In this document: positions 36,921-45,096 of the stretch, piece by piece
Numbering within the stretch: the first letter of the stretch is position 1
Layout: every line of letters starts with the position of its first letter
Source: Lacipirellula limnantheis
GTDB lineage: Bacteria > Planctomycetota > Planctomycetia > Pirellulales > Lacipirellulaceae
Length of the DNA: 64,000 nt
Reading direction: 5' to 3'
Assembly (NCBI RefSeq): GCF_007746075.1
Contig: NZ_CP036339.1
Coordinates: 434,001-498,000 of the forward strand
Made by a program: the position numbers and the translations under genes
Notes under the pieces: generated by a model
The model's database searches: none
What the model was told of the DNA's origin: nothing
The model's input: the letters and a program-made list of their open reading frames with translations, nothing else

Positions 36921-39281
36921 TCACGTCACCGCGCGAACGAGCACGCGGTTGGCATGCGCCTCGACGACCACGACGTTCGCGCCGCGATCAAGCGGCACGC
37001 CCTCGGCGATGACGTCAATCAGCTGTCCGCCGACCAGCGCCCGCCCGCCGGGACGTAGATCGGTCATCGCTTCCCCGGTAACGCCGATCAGGTGGGAGTA
37101 GTCGGCTAGGGCCTCGCGATGCGAGAGGGTGATGCGTTCCTCGGGCGGCGGCGGTTCGAGGACGAGCCGATTGAAGATGGGGGCTTTGGGCAGAAATCGG
37201 CGCATCGCGATTGCCAAGCCAATCACGCCGATGCCCGCGCCGACGACGATCGACATCGAGCGGCGCATCTCGTCCATTTCGGCGCCGCTGCGAGGGAAGG
37301 TGAACGTCTGGCTCGCCAGCACCAGCGAGAAGATGACCATCAGGCCGCCGGTCAGGCCGAAGACGCCGACCCCGGGAACGACGAAGATCTCGATGAGCAT
37401 CAGCACGATGCCGCCGACGAACATGACGATTTCGAGCGAGGTGGCGGTCCCCTCGAGCGATTTGCTCCAGAAGAAAAGCAGGAACGCGAGCGTCGCGACC
37501 ACGCCGCCAACGCCGACGCCAGGGGTTTTTAATTCGATGTACATGCCGACCAAGCCCAGCATCAGCAGAAAGGTGGCGAGCGTTGGCGAGGCGAGGGCAT
37601 GGACGAGCTTCATCGCCCAATTCGGTTCGACGAAGGCCACCTGATCGAGGCCGTAGAGACGCTCAAGTTGATCGAAGCTGTCGACCGTTTGGAACGCGAT
37701 GCCCGACTCCAGCGCTTCCGTGCCGCGCAGCGCGAGGGGCTGATTGCCGGCGTGGAGCGCGGCGCCTTGCGTCCAGTTCGCGGCGTCGCGTAACTGGCCC
37801 GCTTCTTCGGGACTCATCCAGCGGACTTCGCCGGTTTCCTTCTGTCGGTACTCGAAGAGTTCAACCTTGGGATCGATCATGGCCGCCAACAGCGACCAGC
37901 TCCGATTGGTCTTGGCGGCAAGCGAGCTTTGCAGGCTGATTTCGGCGGAGGCGACCGCGGCGCGGAGCGCGACCGGGTCTTGCTCGTCGCGTTGGGGCTT
38001 AAACCCGCGACGGCGGCGCGGTTGCGGCGGGAGATTCCGGTTGTCGTCGCCGCCGACCTCCGCGAGGTGGGGGCCGATCCCGATGAACGCATCGGGAGCC
38101 ATGACGAGTTGATCGCACGCGAGGGCGACGATCGCCGCGCCCCCTTTCGCCTCGACCGGTACGTAAGCGACCGTGCGTACGGCGTTCGGATCGAGTTCAG
38201 CCAACTGATTGGCGAGCGTGATGCACGCGTCGAGATCGCCGCCGACGCTGTCGACGCGGATGCCGATCCAGTTGGCGCCGCTGGCGATGTTGTCGTTGAG
38301 CAAGGTCGAGAGCTGGCTGACTTGGCCTGGCGTGATTTCTCCGCGGACAGTCAGCATGACGGGATCCCAGTCGGCCAGCAGCGACTGATTGACTTCCAGC
38401 GACTCGACCGGAGTGGACAACGCCTTGGCCACATCTGGCTTCTCGGCGCCTAAGTATTTCACAAAGCCGTACTGTCGCCCCTCGCGACCAGTAAAACGCG
38501 CCACCGAGCCAGCGGGCACGAGCACCCGCTCGGTGATGACCTCGTTGTCGGCGCGAAAGGCCTCAACTTCGTCGCGGAGTAAGAAGCGAACGCCATCCTC
38601 GCTCTCGATCTGCACGACCTCGACGGCGGGGTCGATCATCCCGACGGCCAGGGCCACGGGGATGGTTCGTTTGGCGTCGGCAATCTCGCGGTAGGCTTCG
38701 ACGACAGTGCGGCTGACGGCCTGGTCGGCCGGTTCGTCGGCGCTCGCTTCGCCAAGTTCGGCGTCGGCGGCCATGACGATCTCTTCGCACGCAATGGCGG
38801 CCAGCACACCGTGCCCCCGGATGGTGCGCGGAATCCAGGCGACTGTCTTGACGTCGGACATCTCGCGGCTCTCGAGGAAGCGCGCGAGGGAGAGAACAGT
38901 TTCAAACTGGCTACCTGCCCCTTCGGCCCCGCCGGCGGGGACGAACTCGAGGACCAAGATGGGGCGTCGGCCGTCGCCGCGCTGGCGGGCTTCCGCAATC
39001 AGGCGATCACGCGCCCGCGTGATCGTTTGCTTCAGAGGCGCTTCGCCGCCGCTGCCCAGCGGGAGCCGGACTTCTACAAGCGTAGCGAGGCCGCTCTTGT
39101 CGGACCCCGTCTTCTCGTCAGCGGGCGGGGCCGCTGCGCTGGCGTCGCGCGCACCCGGATCGACTTCTTGGGCCGCCGCCGCGTCGATGACGCTGCAGGC
39201 AACAATTAGCTGTAGCAAGCAGACGCGCCACCAACAGCGTGGAGCAACGTTCCGTACGTTCGACTCGATCATGCGGTGCAT
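36921..39281 (-). CDS. NfeD-family protein, long form with two ClpP/SppA-like domains (catalytic Ser apparently lost)
   Basis: 786 aa; ATG 39281, with 39272 as alternative. Signal/TM region to about residue 38; two tandem crotonase-fold ClpP-like domains (about 65-230 and 305-500); a TM bundle (about 570-690: LGLVGMYIELKTPGVGVGGV, IFVVPGVGVFGLTGGLMVIF); and the C-terminal NfeD OB-fold (LIGVTGEAMTDLRPGGRALV, VVVVEAHANRVLVRAVT). Active NfeD/1510-N type proteases have AASAG at the nucleophile; here the aligned positions read RGHGVLA (His157 region) and KGGAAIVA (Gly380-381), so neither domain seems able to act as a serine protease. It begins the nfeD-floA cluster. Confidence 0.93.
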   Translation of the reverse strand: MHRMIESNVRNVAPRCWWRVCLLQLIVACSVIDAAAAQEVDPGARDASAAAPPADEKTGSDKSGLATLVEVRLPLGSGGEAPLKQTITRARDRLIAEARQRGDGRRPILVLEFVPAGGAEGAGSQFETVLSLARFLESREMSDVKTVAWIPRTIRGHGVLAAIACEEIVMAADAELGEASADEPADQAVSRTVVEAYREIADAKRTIPVALAVGMIDPAVEVVQIESEDGVRFLLRDEVEAFRADNEVITERVLVPAGSVARFTGREGRQYGFVKYLGAEKPDVAKALSTPVESLEVNQSLLADWDPVMLTVRGEITPGQVSQLSTLLNDNIASGANWIGIRVDSVGGDLDACITLANQLAELDPNAVRTVAYVPVEAKGGAAIVALACDQLVMAPDAFIGIGPHLAEVGGDDNRNLPPQPRRRRGFKPQRDEQDPVALRAAVASAEISLQSSLAAKTNRSWSLLAAMIDPKVELFEYRQKETGEVRWMSPEEAGQLRDAANWTQGAALHAGNQPLALRGTEALESGIAFQTVDSFDQLERLYGLDQVAFVEPNWAMKLVHALASPTLATFLLMLGLVGMYIELKTPGVGVGGVVATLAFLLFFWSKSLEGTATSLEIVMFVGGIVLMLIEIFVVPGVGVFGLTGGLMVIFSLVLASQTFTFPRSGAEMDEMRRSMSIVVGAGIGVIGLAIAMRRFLPKAPIFNRLVLEPPPPEERITLSHREALADYSHLIGVTGEAMTDLRPGGRALVGGQLIDVIAEGVPLDRGANVVVVEAHANRVLVRAVT

Positions 39282-39589
39282 CTAGCGTTAAGTCGACCGA
39301 TGGCAACAGCTTAGTGCGACAGCGCGAATTATACGCCAGGCGGCGTGGAGCGGAAAGGAATTCCCAAAACCCCCGAAGTGCCGCCGGCGACGGATGCGTC
39401 GCAAGCTGGAGGGGATGGTGCAACTGCGTAAGAGGGCATTCGCCGGCCGCGGCCGGGAATTGCCGCGAATCAGTTGCAAGCGGCGCTGGGCGACGCTTGA
39501 ACAAGAGAAGAGCGTCGGCAGCGGGGAGGCAGTTCGGCCAGATAGCCGAGCTGCGCTCCCCGCGCTTGGACGAAACGAGCGAACGGCGC
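39282..39589. other. Intergenic region upstream of the nfeD-long gene
   Basis: 308 bp without a supportable gene; it holds the candidate nfeD promoter (39328-39356, minus strand). The frame on the plus strand here overlaps the Rrf2 gene and is a shadow. Confidence 0.5.
39328..39356 (-). promoter_or_regulatory. Candidate promoter of the nfeD-floA cluster
   Basis: Perfect -10 TATAAT on the minus strand (39333-39328) with a 17-bp spacer to a weak -35 TTTCCG (39356-39351), about 47 bp before the ATG at 39281. Confidence 0.45.
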
Positions 39590-40027
39590 TTAGCGCTTCT
39601 TGGCGACCGGCCGCTTGGCCGCGGGGCCACGGGCGGCAGCCTTGACGGTCTTGCCCTTGGGCAACATGTCGGCCAGCGACTCCGAAGCGAACTTCGAGCG
39701 GAGCTGGTCGACGGCCGTGTCCATCGCCTTTTGGAGCTGAGCGGCGGCGGGAACCTTCTTGCCCGGGGTCCGCTTGAGCGGTTCAACGGCGTCGATGACG
39801 TCGAGCAAGGTGATTTTGGCGGCCGGCTTGGCGAGCGTGACGCCGCCGCCGACTCCGCGACGGGAGTGGATTAGTCCGCCGCGGCGCATCGACTGGAGCA
39901 CCTTGGCCAAGTACGCGCTGGGGACCTTGGCCTTCGCAGCAATATCCTTGGTGGTGGCGGCTCCCGACGAGTCGGCCGCCAGCTGCACCATGGCTCGCAG
40001 GGCGTATTCGACGGTTTGTGAAAACAT
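39590..40027 (-). CDS. Rrf2-family transcriptional regulator without cysteine ligands
   Basis: 145 aa from the ATG at 40027 (GAGGAAG about 9 nt upstream; an in-frame ATG at 40042 is possible). The winged helix-turn-helix is typical: MFSQTVEYALRAMVQLA, TTKDIAAKAKVPSAYLAKVL, GLIHSRRGVGGGVTLAKPAA, ITLLDVIDAVEP. In iron-sulfur members such as IscR three cysteines follow at about residues 90-110; this protein has no cysteine at all, so it cannot bind a cluster that way. The tail is Lys/Ala-rich (GPAAKRPVAKKR). Target genes unknown; an inverted repeat 54 bp upstream (40081-40103) is a candidate operator. Confidence 0.92.
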   Translation of the reverse strand: MFSQTVEYALRAMVQLAADSSGAATTKDIAAKAKVPSAYLAKVLQSMRRGGLIHSRRGVGGGVTLAKPAAKITLLDVIDAVEPLKRTPGKKVPAAAQLQKAMDTAVDQLRSKFASESLADMLPKGKTVKAAARGPAAKRPVAKKR

Positions 40028-40310
40028 GCTGATCTTCCTCATCTGGCGGACGGCGCGTTTGAAGCGCCTGGAGTGGTGATGGAACGCCCTTCGTTAGCGT
40101 TCCGCAATCTCGTTTTTAAGCAGATGGATGAATTAAAGAAAGGAGGTATATCGAATTTTGCAGATAACAGCGAGTTGCAGGTCCGATTCTTGCCAAAATG
40201 GAAGGAATAAAAGGATATTTCCCCCTCTGTAACGGGGCTTGACCTGTTTCCGCTTACGAAGATGAAAGGCACGTCGCCTGCGCAATCCCACCCTTTAGTT
40301 GGTTAGCCCC
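40028..40310. other. AT-rich divergent region between the Rrf2 gene and 40311
   Basis: It stands out as AT-rich in a GC-rich genome (40110-40225). It contains the inverted repeat at 40081, a perfect Shine-Dalgarno AAAGGAGGT (40139-40147) with a possible 24-codon frame from TTG 40158 ending in TAA, and TTGACC (40239-40244), a possible -35 for the plus strand with a poor -10. Confidence 0.5.
40081..40103 (-). promoter_or_regulatory. Candidate operator upstream of the Rrf2 gene
   Basis: GGAACGC (40081-40087), 9 nt, GCGTTCC (40097-40103): perfect 7-bp inverted repeat suitable for a dimeric regulator. Confidence 0.35.
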
Positions 40311-40793
40311 ATGGTCGCCATCAATTCCACTCGTCGACAGCCGACAAATCACTCGACTTGCAACGTTGTCTCGTTCTCTTCGTTAATTGACCGCCCAAGT
40401 GACGCAAAAGGACGGCAATCTGCCGCATTTGGCGCTACTCGCCGCTTGAGTTCGAGAGTTGACTTGCAGCACAACCACCAGAATGAGATCGTCAACGTGA
40501 GAATCGGCCGTTGGCGGACGCTCTCCGCGACGCCTGAGCGGCGGATCGTGGAGGTGCGCGAGCTCGCGTGCGACCGCGTCGCGGTTCTGTTAATGCATGA
40601 CGGCGCGCGCGATTTCCGCCAAAGTTATAAAATATGGCAACTCTATGACATAAATGGCCGAATCCTGGCGTCGCTCCAGACGTCGTCGGACGGCGGCTTC
40701 GCCATGTTTTCCGACTACGAGACGCGACAGGCCTCGCAACTGCTGCGCAATCGCCGCGGCGAGTTGGAGACGGTCGATACGTGGCCCATTTGA
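40311..40793 (+). CDS. Hypothetical protein
   Basis: 160 aa from the ATG at 40311 (TTG 40299 and GTG about 40497 are alternatives; none has a clear ribosome site). The first 55 residues are polar and poorly ordered (NSTRRQPTNHSTCNVVSFSS), while the last 95 look like a real small domain: VNVRIGRWRTLSATPERRIV, VRELACDRVAVLLMHDG, FRQSYKIWQLYDINGRILAS, FSDYETRQASQLLRNRRGEL. The true protein may therefore start nearer 40497. Divergent from the Rrf2 gene, convergent with the small basic protein, with a perfect terminator hairpin after it. No family recognised. Confidence 0.6.
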   Translation: MVAINSTRRQPTNHSTCNVVSFSSLIDRPSDAKGRQSAAFGATRRLSSRVDLQHNHQNEIVNVRIGRWRTLSATPERRIVEVRELACDRVAVLLMHDGARDFRQSYKIWQLYDINGRILASLQTSSDGGFAMFSDYETRQASQLLRNRRGELETVDTWPI

Positions 40794-40831
40794 CGGGGCA
40801 CCGTCGTTCGCACGGAAGATGGCCGCCAATG

Positions 40832-40861
40832 CAAAGACCAAGCTCGAAGGCTTGGTCTTTG
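40832..40861. terminator. Bidirectional terminator hairpin
   Basis: Perfect 12-bp stem CAAAGACCAAGC (40832-40843) / GCTTGGTCTTTG (40850-40861), 6-nt loop, between convergent genes. Confidence 0.75.
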
Positions 40862-40896
40862 GCGTGCAGTAAATGATCGGCAGGTCGGAGGCGCGC

Positions 40897-41148
40897 TTAC
40901 TTCTTGCCGCCTTTGGCGGGAGCAGCCTTGGCTCCCTTGGCGGGCGCGGCTTCGTCCTCTTCCTTTTTCGTCTTCTTTTTCTTCTTCAGCGACAGCTTCT
41001 TGACGCGCACCTTGGGCAGCCCGATGGGCGACATTCCTTCGGTCCAGCGCTCGTTCTCCTTGAGACGCTCCAGGCGTTCCGCACGGCTCAGGACGCTCCG
41101 CGTGCTCGTGGCGCCGCGACGGACTTTCAGGCTCTTGTCGATAGTCAT
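40897..41148 (-). CDS. Small basic protein, PVC-superphylum signature family
   Basis: 83 aa, very Lys/Arg-rich. The N-terminal two thirds (MTIDKSLKVRRGATSTRSVL, SRAERLERLKENERWTEGMS, PIGLPKVRVKKLSLKKKKK) match my memory of the small basic protein conserved across Planctomycetes, Verrucomicrobia and Chlamydiae (TIGR04137-type), considered ribosome- or nucleic-acid-associated. The tail here is an added Lys/Ala/Pro extension (EDEAAPAKGAKAAPAKGGKK). It is a small single-gene unit; length is at the upper end of the family because of the tail. It is good taxonomic evidence for a PVC bacterium. Confidence 0.9.
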   Translation of the reverse strand: MTIDKSLKVRRGATSTRSVLSRAERLERLKENERWTEGMSPIGLPKVRVKKLSLKKKKKTKKEEDEAAPAKGAKAAPAKGGKK

Positions 41149-41336
41149 GGGAAGCTCCCGCCCGACGGGCGGATTGGTCGTGAAAGATTGGGTATCTGCG
41201 GATCCAGCCCGCGACAGCGAGCAGCTGCGGGCGGGCGAGAATTTGGCATTTTAGCGGTCTGGGGGAAGGTCCGCAATGCGTGCCGCCAGCGTGAATGCCG
41301 GGGACTGGGGCGCCGCTTGCCGCCCGGAGGCCCGTC

Positions 41337-42212
41337 TCAGGCCGTTTCGGTCTTGGCAGAGCGGATGGCGTTGAGCAGCAGTTTCATCGACTGGAACCGC
41401 TTATCGGCTTCGGGCTCGAGGCACTTGTGGATCGCATCGCGAATCGCGGGATGGATCTTTGGACAGTGCTTTTCGATGGGGGTGGGAGCCGATTGGCCGT
41501 TGCCCATCGCGGCCAGGCCGTCGCCGCTGCCGCGTTGCCACGGAAGTTCGAACGAGAACATCTCGTACATCGACACGCCGAACGCGAAAATGTCGAGGCG
41601 ATGATCGGTCGGCTTGCGGCGAACCACCTCGGGCGCCATGTAGTTCGGCGTGCCGGTGCGAATGCCCGGCTGCTGAAACTCCTTGCGGGCGGGGACGGTC
41701 AGGCCGAAGTCGATGAGCTTGAGCGAGGTGGCGTCCTTGGTGCAAACGAAGTTGCGTGGGCAAATGTCGCGGTGGATGAATCCGGCTTCGTGGACGGTCT
41801 GGAGGGCCTCGGCGGCCTGCGTCATCAGCGCCAGTCGGTTGCCGTCGAGGAGTTTGCTGCGGCCGATAATCAGCGAGTTTAGGCCGGGCCCGTCGAGGTA
41901 CTCCATCACGACGAACTGCTCCCCTTTCGTCGTGAGGCCGTGCCCAAGCGTGCGGACAATGCGCGGATGATTGAACAGCGAGGCGATCTCGCCCTCCGTC
42001 GGCTTGTTTAAGCCGCGGAAGCGCATTTCGAGTTGCTCGGTCTTGTCTTTGTCGAGAATCTTCAGCCCGACGATCTGATCGGTCTGCCGGTCGCGGACCG
42101 CTTGGAAGCTGCTCATCGTGCCGGAGACGGCTTCGCGCAACACTTCGTAGCGACGACTGACGTCGACTTTGCCCCCCTCGATCAGCGATTTGAAGAAGCC
42201 GCCGATGCCCAT
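41337..42212 (-). CDS. Serine/threonine protein kinase (soluble, single-domain)
   Basis: 291 aa from the ATG at 42212. Kinase landmarks in order: VAIK-type Lys in IVGLKIL (about residue 51), the aC Glu, hinge VVMEYLDGPGL, catalytic HRDICPRNF, metal-binding IDFGLT, activation segment GTPNYMAPEVV, and the C-lobe DIFAFGVSMYEMF. The glycine-rich loop (LREAVSGTMSSFQAV) is degenerate but catalytic Lys, Asp and DFG are intact, so it is probably active. It has no TM helix or sensor domain, so it is cytoplasmic, unlike most planctomycete Hanks kinases. It sits between the small basic protein and accD on the same strand; substrate unknown. Confidence 0.95.
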   Translation of the reverse strand: MGIGGFFKSLIEGGKVDVSRRYEVLREAVSGTMSSFQAVRDRQTDQIVGLKILDKDKTEQLEMRFRGLNKPTEGEIASLFNHPRIVRTLGHGLTTKGEQFVVMEYLDGPGLNSLIIGRSKLLDGNRLALMTQAAEALQTVHEAGFIHRDICPRNFVCTKDATSLKLIDFGLTVPARKEFQQPGIRTGTPNYMAPEVVRRKPTDHRLDIFAFGVSMYEMFSFELPWQRGSGDGLAAMGNGQSAPTPIEKHCPKIHPAIRDAIHKCLEPEADKRFQSMKLLLNAIRSAKTETA

Positions 42213-42290
42213 TGGTTGCCGCGTTTGTTGAATGAGGTGTTGAGGCGTCCGCTAGATCAAGCCGTCCAGGCGGCGGCGGGAGCAGCCGCC

Positions 42291-42319
42291 GCTCGCCGCG
42301 AGTGGCGGGGCTAAATGGC
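42291..42319. repeat. Family K palindrome, copy 2
   Basis: GCTCGCCGCGAGTGGCGGGG then CTAAATGGC; same 3' end as copies at 20408 and 43388. It lies between the kinase and accD genes. Confidence 0.55.
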
Positions 42320-42378
42320 CGCAATGCCCCCATTCCAATGTAGATGGGCACGTGGCGGCGAGCAAGAAAGGGCTACGC

Positions 42379-43266
42379 CTAGCGCTTACCGCAGTAATCG
42401 ATCACGCGAGCCAGCTCGCTCTTCATTTCGTGCCGACGAACGATGCGGTCGATGTAGCCGTGCGCCAGGAGGAATTCGCTGGTTTGGAACCCTTCGGGGA
42501 GTTCGATGCGGATGGTCGCCTTGATCGTCCGCGGCCCGGCAAAGCCGATGAGGGCCTTGGGCTCGGCAAACGTGACGTCGCCGAGCGAGGCGAAGCTCGC
42601 GGCCACGCCCCCCATGGTGGGATTCGTCAGGACCGAAATGAAGAGGCCCCCCGCTTCGTCGTATCGCGCCAGCGCTGCAGAAACCTTCGCCATTTGCATG
42701 AGGGAGAAGATCCCTTCGTGCATGCGGGCGCCGCCGCCCGAGCCGCTGACGATGATCAGCGGCAGCGACTGTTCGGTCGCCCGTTCGATGAGGCGCGTGA
42801 GCCGTTCGCCGACGACCGAGCCCATGCTTCCCATGATGAAGGCGGAATCGGTCACGCCGAACGCGACGCGGCGTGCTCGAATCATACCCGTGCCGGTGAC
42901 GACGGCGTCGCGCAGGCCGGTGCGAACTTGTTCCGACTTGATGCGCTCGGGATAGGACTTCTTATCGTTGAAGCCGAGCGGGTCGACCGACGTCAAATCG
43001 CGGTCCCACTCTTCAAAGGTCCCCTCGTCCAGAACCGACGCGATGCGGGCCTGGGCGCTGAGGTACATGTGGCTGTCGCACTTGGGACAGACGTTGAAAT
43101 TTTGCTCGACCGCCTTGCGAAACAGCATCTCGCCGCACTGGCCGCAGCTCATCCAGAGGCCGCTGGGGACGCCGCGCTTCTCGCGCGGCGGTTTGCCCTG
43201 CCCGCCTGGAGCTTCAATTTCGCTGGACGACATGGCTTGGGTCGAATGGGAAACGATGGTCGACAT
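42379..43266 (-). CDS. accD: Acetyl-CoA carboxylase carboxyltransferase subunit beta
   Basis: 295 aa (ATG 43266; 43233 is an alternative start just before the conserved part). AccD with AccA transfers the carboxyl group from biotin-BCCP to acetyl-CoA, the first step of fatty acid synthesis. An N-terminal zinc ribbon (CGQC and CPKC) is followed by the carboxyltransferase fold: [100 protein letters not shown]. Length matches the family (about 290-300). accA is not in the window. Confidence 0.98.
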   Translation of the reverse strand: MSTIVSHSTQAMSSSEIEAPGGQGKPPREKRGVPSGLWMSCGQCGEMLFRKAVEQNFNVCPKCDSHMYLSAQARIASVLDEGTFEEWDRDLTSVDPLGFNDKKSYPERIKSEQVRTGLRDAVVTGTGMIRARRVAFGVTDSAFIMGSMGSVVGERLTRLIERATEQSLPLIIVSGSGGGARMHEGIFSLMQMAKVSAALARYDEAGGLFISVLTNPTMGGVAASFASLGDVTFAEPKALIGFAGPRTIKATIRIELPEGFQTSEFLLAHGYIDRIVRRHEMKSELARVIDYCGKR

Positions 43267-43387
43267 GTGGCGGCTGCTGGGGTGAATTCGCCGTCTGGCA
43301 GTATATCAGCGTCGTCGACGGCCAACCATGCCGGTAGAGAGTCCGGCAATGGGGGCCCGGCGTCGTCAGCTGGGCCGAATGAAGAGC

Positions 43388-43415
43388 GCGCCCGCCGCGC
43401 TGGCGGGGCTAAATT
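43388..43415. repeat. Family K palindrome, copy 3
   Basis: GCGCCCGCCGCGCTGGCGGG then GCTAAATT, abutting the stop of the phosphoglycerate-mutase-like gene (43409). Confidence 0.55.
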
Positions 43416-43987
43416 GCGGACGCGAGTTCGATCGGCTCCCACAGCGGTTTGCCGACGCAGGCCGATTGGCACAGGGTCGGCGGCTGCCCGCCCGCCTGCA
43501 GCATGCACCGCAGGACGCTGGCGAGCGGCTGCGACAGGACCAACGCGATGGTTCCCGATTTATGCTTTTTCGTAAGCTTGGCGATCGCGGCCTTGAGACG
43601 GTCGGTCGCCTCGCGCACCGTTTCGCCCTCTGGAGGGCAAACGGTGTCAGGGCGTTCTTGCCACTGGCGAAACACTTTCGGCTGCTTCGACTTCACGTCG
43701 TCGAACAGCATTCCCTGCCAAAGCCCCTGGTCAAGATTGTGGAGCGTCTTGAGCGTCTTGGGCTTGAGCTTCAGCTTGTTCGCCAGGACCTCGGCGGTCT
43801 GCTGAGCGCCAAGACACGGCCCCGCATAGAGGGCGTCAATCGTCGCGCCGCGGGCGGCCAACTCTTCGGCCGTCGCTGTGGCTTGCTGGCGGCCTTCACC
43901 GCTCAGCGGAACGTCGAGCGTCCCCTGGATGCGACCCTGACAGTCGTATTCAGTCAGCCCGGAACGGACTAACAAGATCGTTAACAT
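43409..43987 (-). CDS. Phosphoglycerate-mutase/histidine-phosphatase-like protein lacking both catalytic histidines
   Basis: 192 aa from the ATG at 43987 (AGAGG 11 nt upstream); an upstream in-frame codon at 44038 would add 17 residues. The fold signature is clear: LLVRSGLTEYDCQGRIQGTL, DVPLSGEGRQQA, TAEVLANKL, LDQGLWQG, PPEGETVREATDRL. In active members the first motif is RHG and the last is a V-S-H-G-type loop; here position 9 is Ser (RSG) and position 153 is Gln (LVLSQPLAS). The phosphohistidine and second His are therefore both missing, and the acidic residue of the middle motif is also changed. Likely a pseudo-enzyme with a binding role. It is in a minus-strand run with rpe and accD. Confidence 0.9.
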   Translation of the reverse strand: MLTILLVRSGLTEYDCQGRIQGTLDVPLSGEGRQQATATAEELAARGATIDALYAGPCLGAQQTAEVLANKLKLKPKTLKTLHNLDQGLWQGMLFDDVKSKQPKVFRQWQERPDTVCPPEGETVREATDRLKAAIAKLTKKHKSGTIALVLSQPLASVLRCMLQAGGQPPTLCQSACVGKPLWEPIELASAI

Positions 43988-44064
43988 CGAACGAGCAACC
44001 TCTGGATCTCTCGACACCACGTGGAATGTAAATGACATGTCTTTCGTGCGTCGGCGATGTGCGC

Positions 44065-44087
44065 GCCGGCAAGGCTCGCCCCGTGGC
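44065..44087. repeat. Family M palindrome, intergenic copy
   Basis: GCCGGCAAGGCTCGCCCCGT then GGC; resembles the unit inside mnmA at 11472-11496. Confidence 0.4.
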
Positions 44088-44090
44088 GAG

Positions 44091-44789
44091 CTATTGGGTC
44101 CCCGTCGCGGCTAGCCGAGTTAGCTCGGCCAAACTTTCCGCATAGGGTTTTTGACTCTTAAAAATAGCGGAGCCGACGACGAGCATTTGCGCGCCGGCGG
44201 CGGTGCATTGGGCGACCGTCTGTGCGTTGACGCCGCCGTCGATTTCCAGCAGCAGCGAATCGCCGCGGAGCGACTTGAGCGCCCGTAGCTTGTCGAGGGC
44301 GACGCTTTCGAATTCCTGGGCGCCGAAGCCCGGCATGACGCTCATGCAAAGCACCATGTCGCAAAGCGGCAGCGCGTCGGCGATCGCTTCTATCGGGGTG
44401 GGGGGATTGATGGCCAGCGAGGCGCACGCCCCGCGGCTGCGGACATGCTCTAGGATTGGCCGAGGGTCGTCGGTCGCTTCCGCGTGAATCGTGACAATGT
44501 CGGCCCCCGCGTCGATGATCTCATCCACGAATGCCGCGGGCTTCGCAACCATCATGTGAACGTCGATCGGCAGATCGGTCACGCGCCGTACGGCGGCGAC
44601 GATCGGCATGCCGTAGGTGATGTTCGGCACAAAGTTGCCGTCCATCACATCGAGATGGAGAGCGCGGGCGCCGGCGGCTTCGACGGCCCGCACCTCAGCG
44701 GCCAGGTTGCCGAAGTCGCACAATAGCAACGACGGCAGCACCACCGGCGGCGGGTTGCGGAGTTCATCAAGAATGCGGCGGCGCGGCAT
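44091..44789 (-). CDS. rpe: Ribulose-phosphate 3-epimerase
   Basis: 232 aa from the ATG at 44789. A TIM-barrel metalloenzyme of the pentose-phosphate and Calvin pathways, interconverting ribulose-5-phosphate and xylulose-5-phosphate. Visible landmarks: PSLLLCDFGNLAAEV, HLDVMDGNFVPNITYG (His and Asp metal ligands), DVHMMVAKPA (His), MPGFGAQEF (the phosphate/glycine loop) and LEIDGGVNAQTV (Asp metal ligand). Length matches the family (about 225). It is upstream of the phosphatase-like gene on the same strand with about 100 bp between. Confidence 0.97.
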   Translation of the reverse strand: MPRRRILDELRNPPPVVLPSLLLCDFGNLAAEVRAVEAAGARALHLDVMDGNFVPNITYGMPIVAAVRRVTDLPIDVHMMVAKPAAFVDEIIDAGADIVTIHAEATDDPRPILEHVRSRGACASLAINPPTPIEAIADALPLCDMVLCMSVMPGFGAQEFESVALDKLRALKSLRGDSLLLEIDGGVNAQTVAQCTAAGAQMLVVGSAIFKSQKPYAESLAELTRLAATGTQ

Positions 44790-45096
44790 ATCGGCGGTCG
44801 CTCCACGGCAAGACGCACCGCGGGAGCTAGTGACCCAGAAGTGGGGTTCAGGAGGGAATGGCCGCTGTGAGGTCGCGCGGCGCCGATCGAATCGGTAACG
44901 ACTGAATCGTGTTCAGTCGCCTCGTAGGATCATGGGCCGCAGGGGCGGCCGGCGTTGTCGAAGTCGCCGCGCTGATTCTACTCACCCGGTAGGCAACTAC
45001 TAGAGCGGTTTCCCGTGTCATTGCTGTAAGCCGTTTTGATTAAAGTACTTACCGCCGATTCGATTTCGCAGATTGAGCGCACGAAGCCTGCAAATT
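44790..45096. other. Intergenic region, nothing recognised
   Basis: 307 bp between scpB and rpe, both on the minus strand, so it must contain the rpe promoter. I see no gene, long palindrome or good promoter match. Confidence 0.4.
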
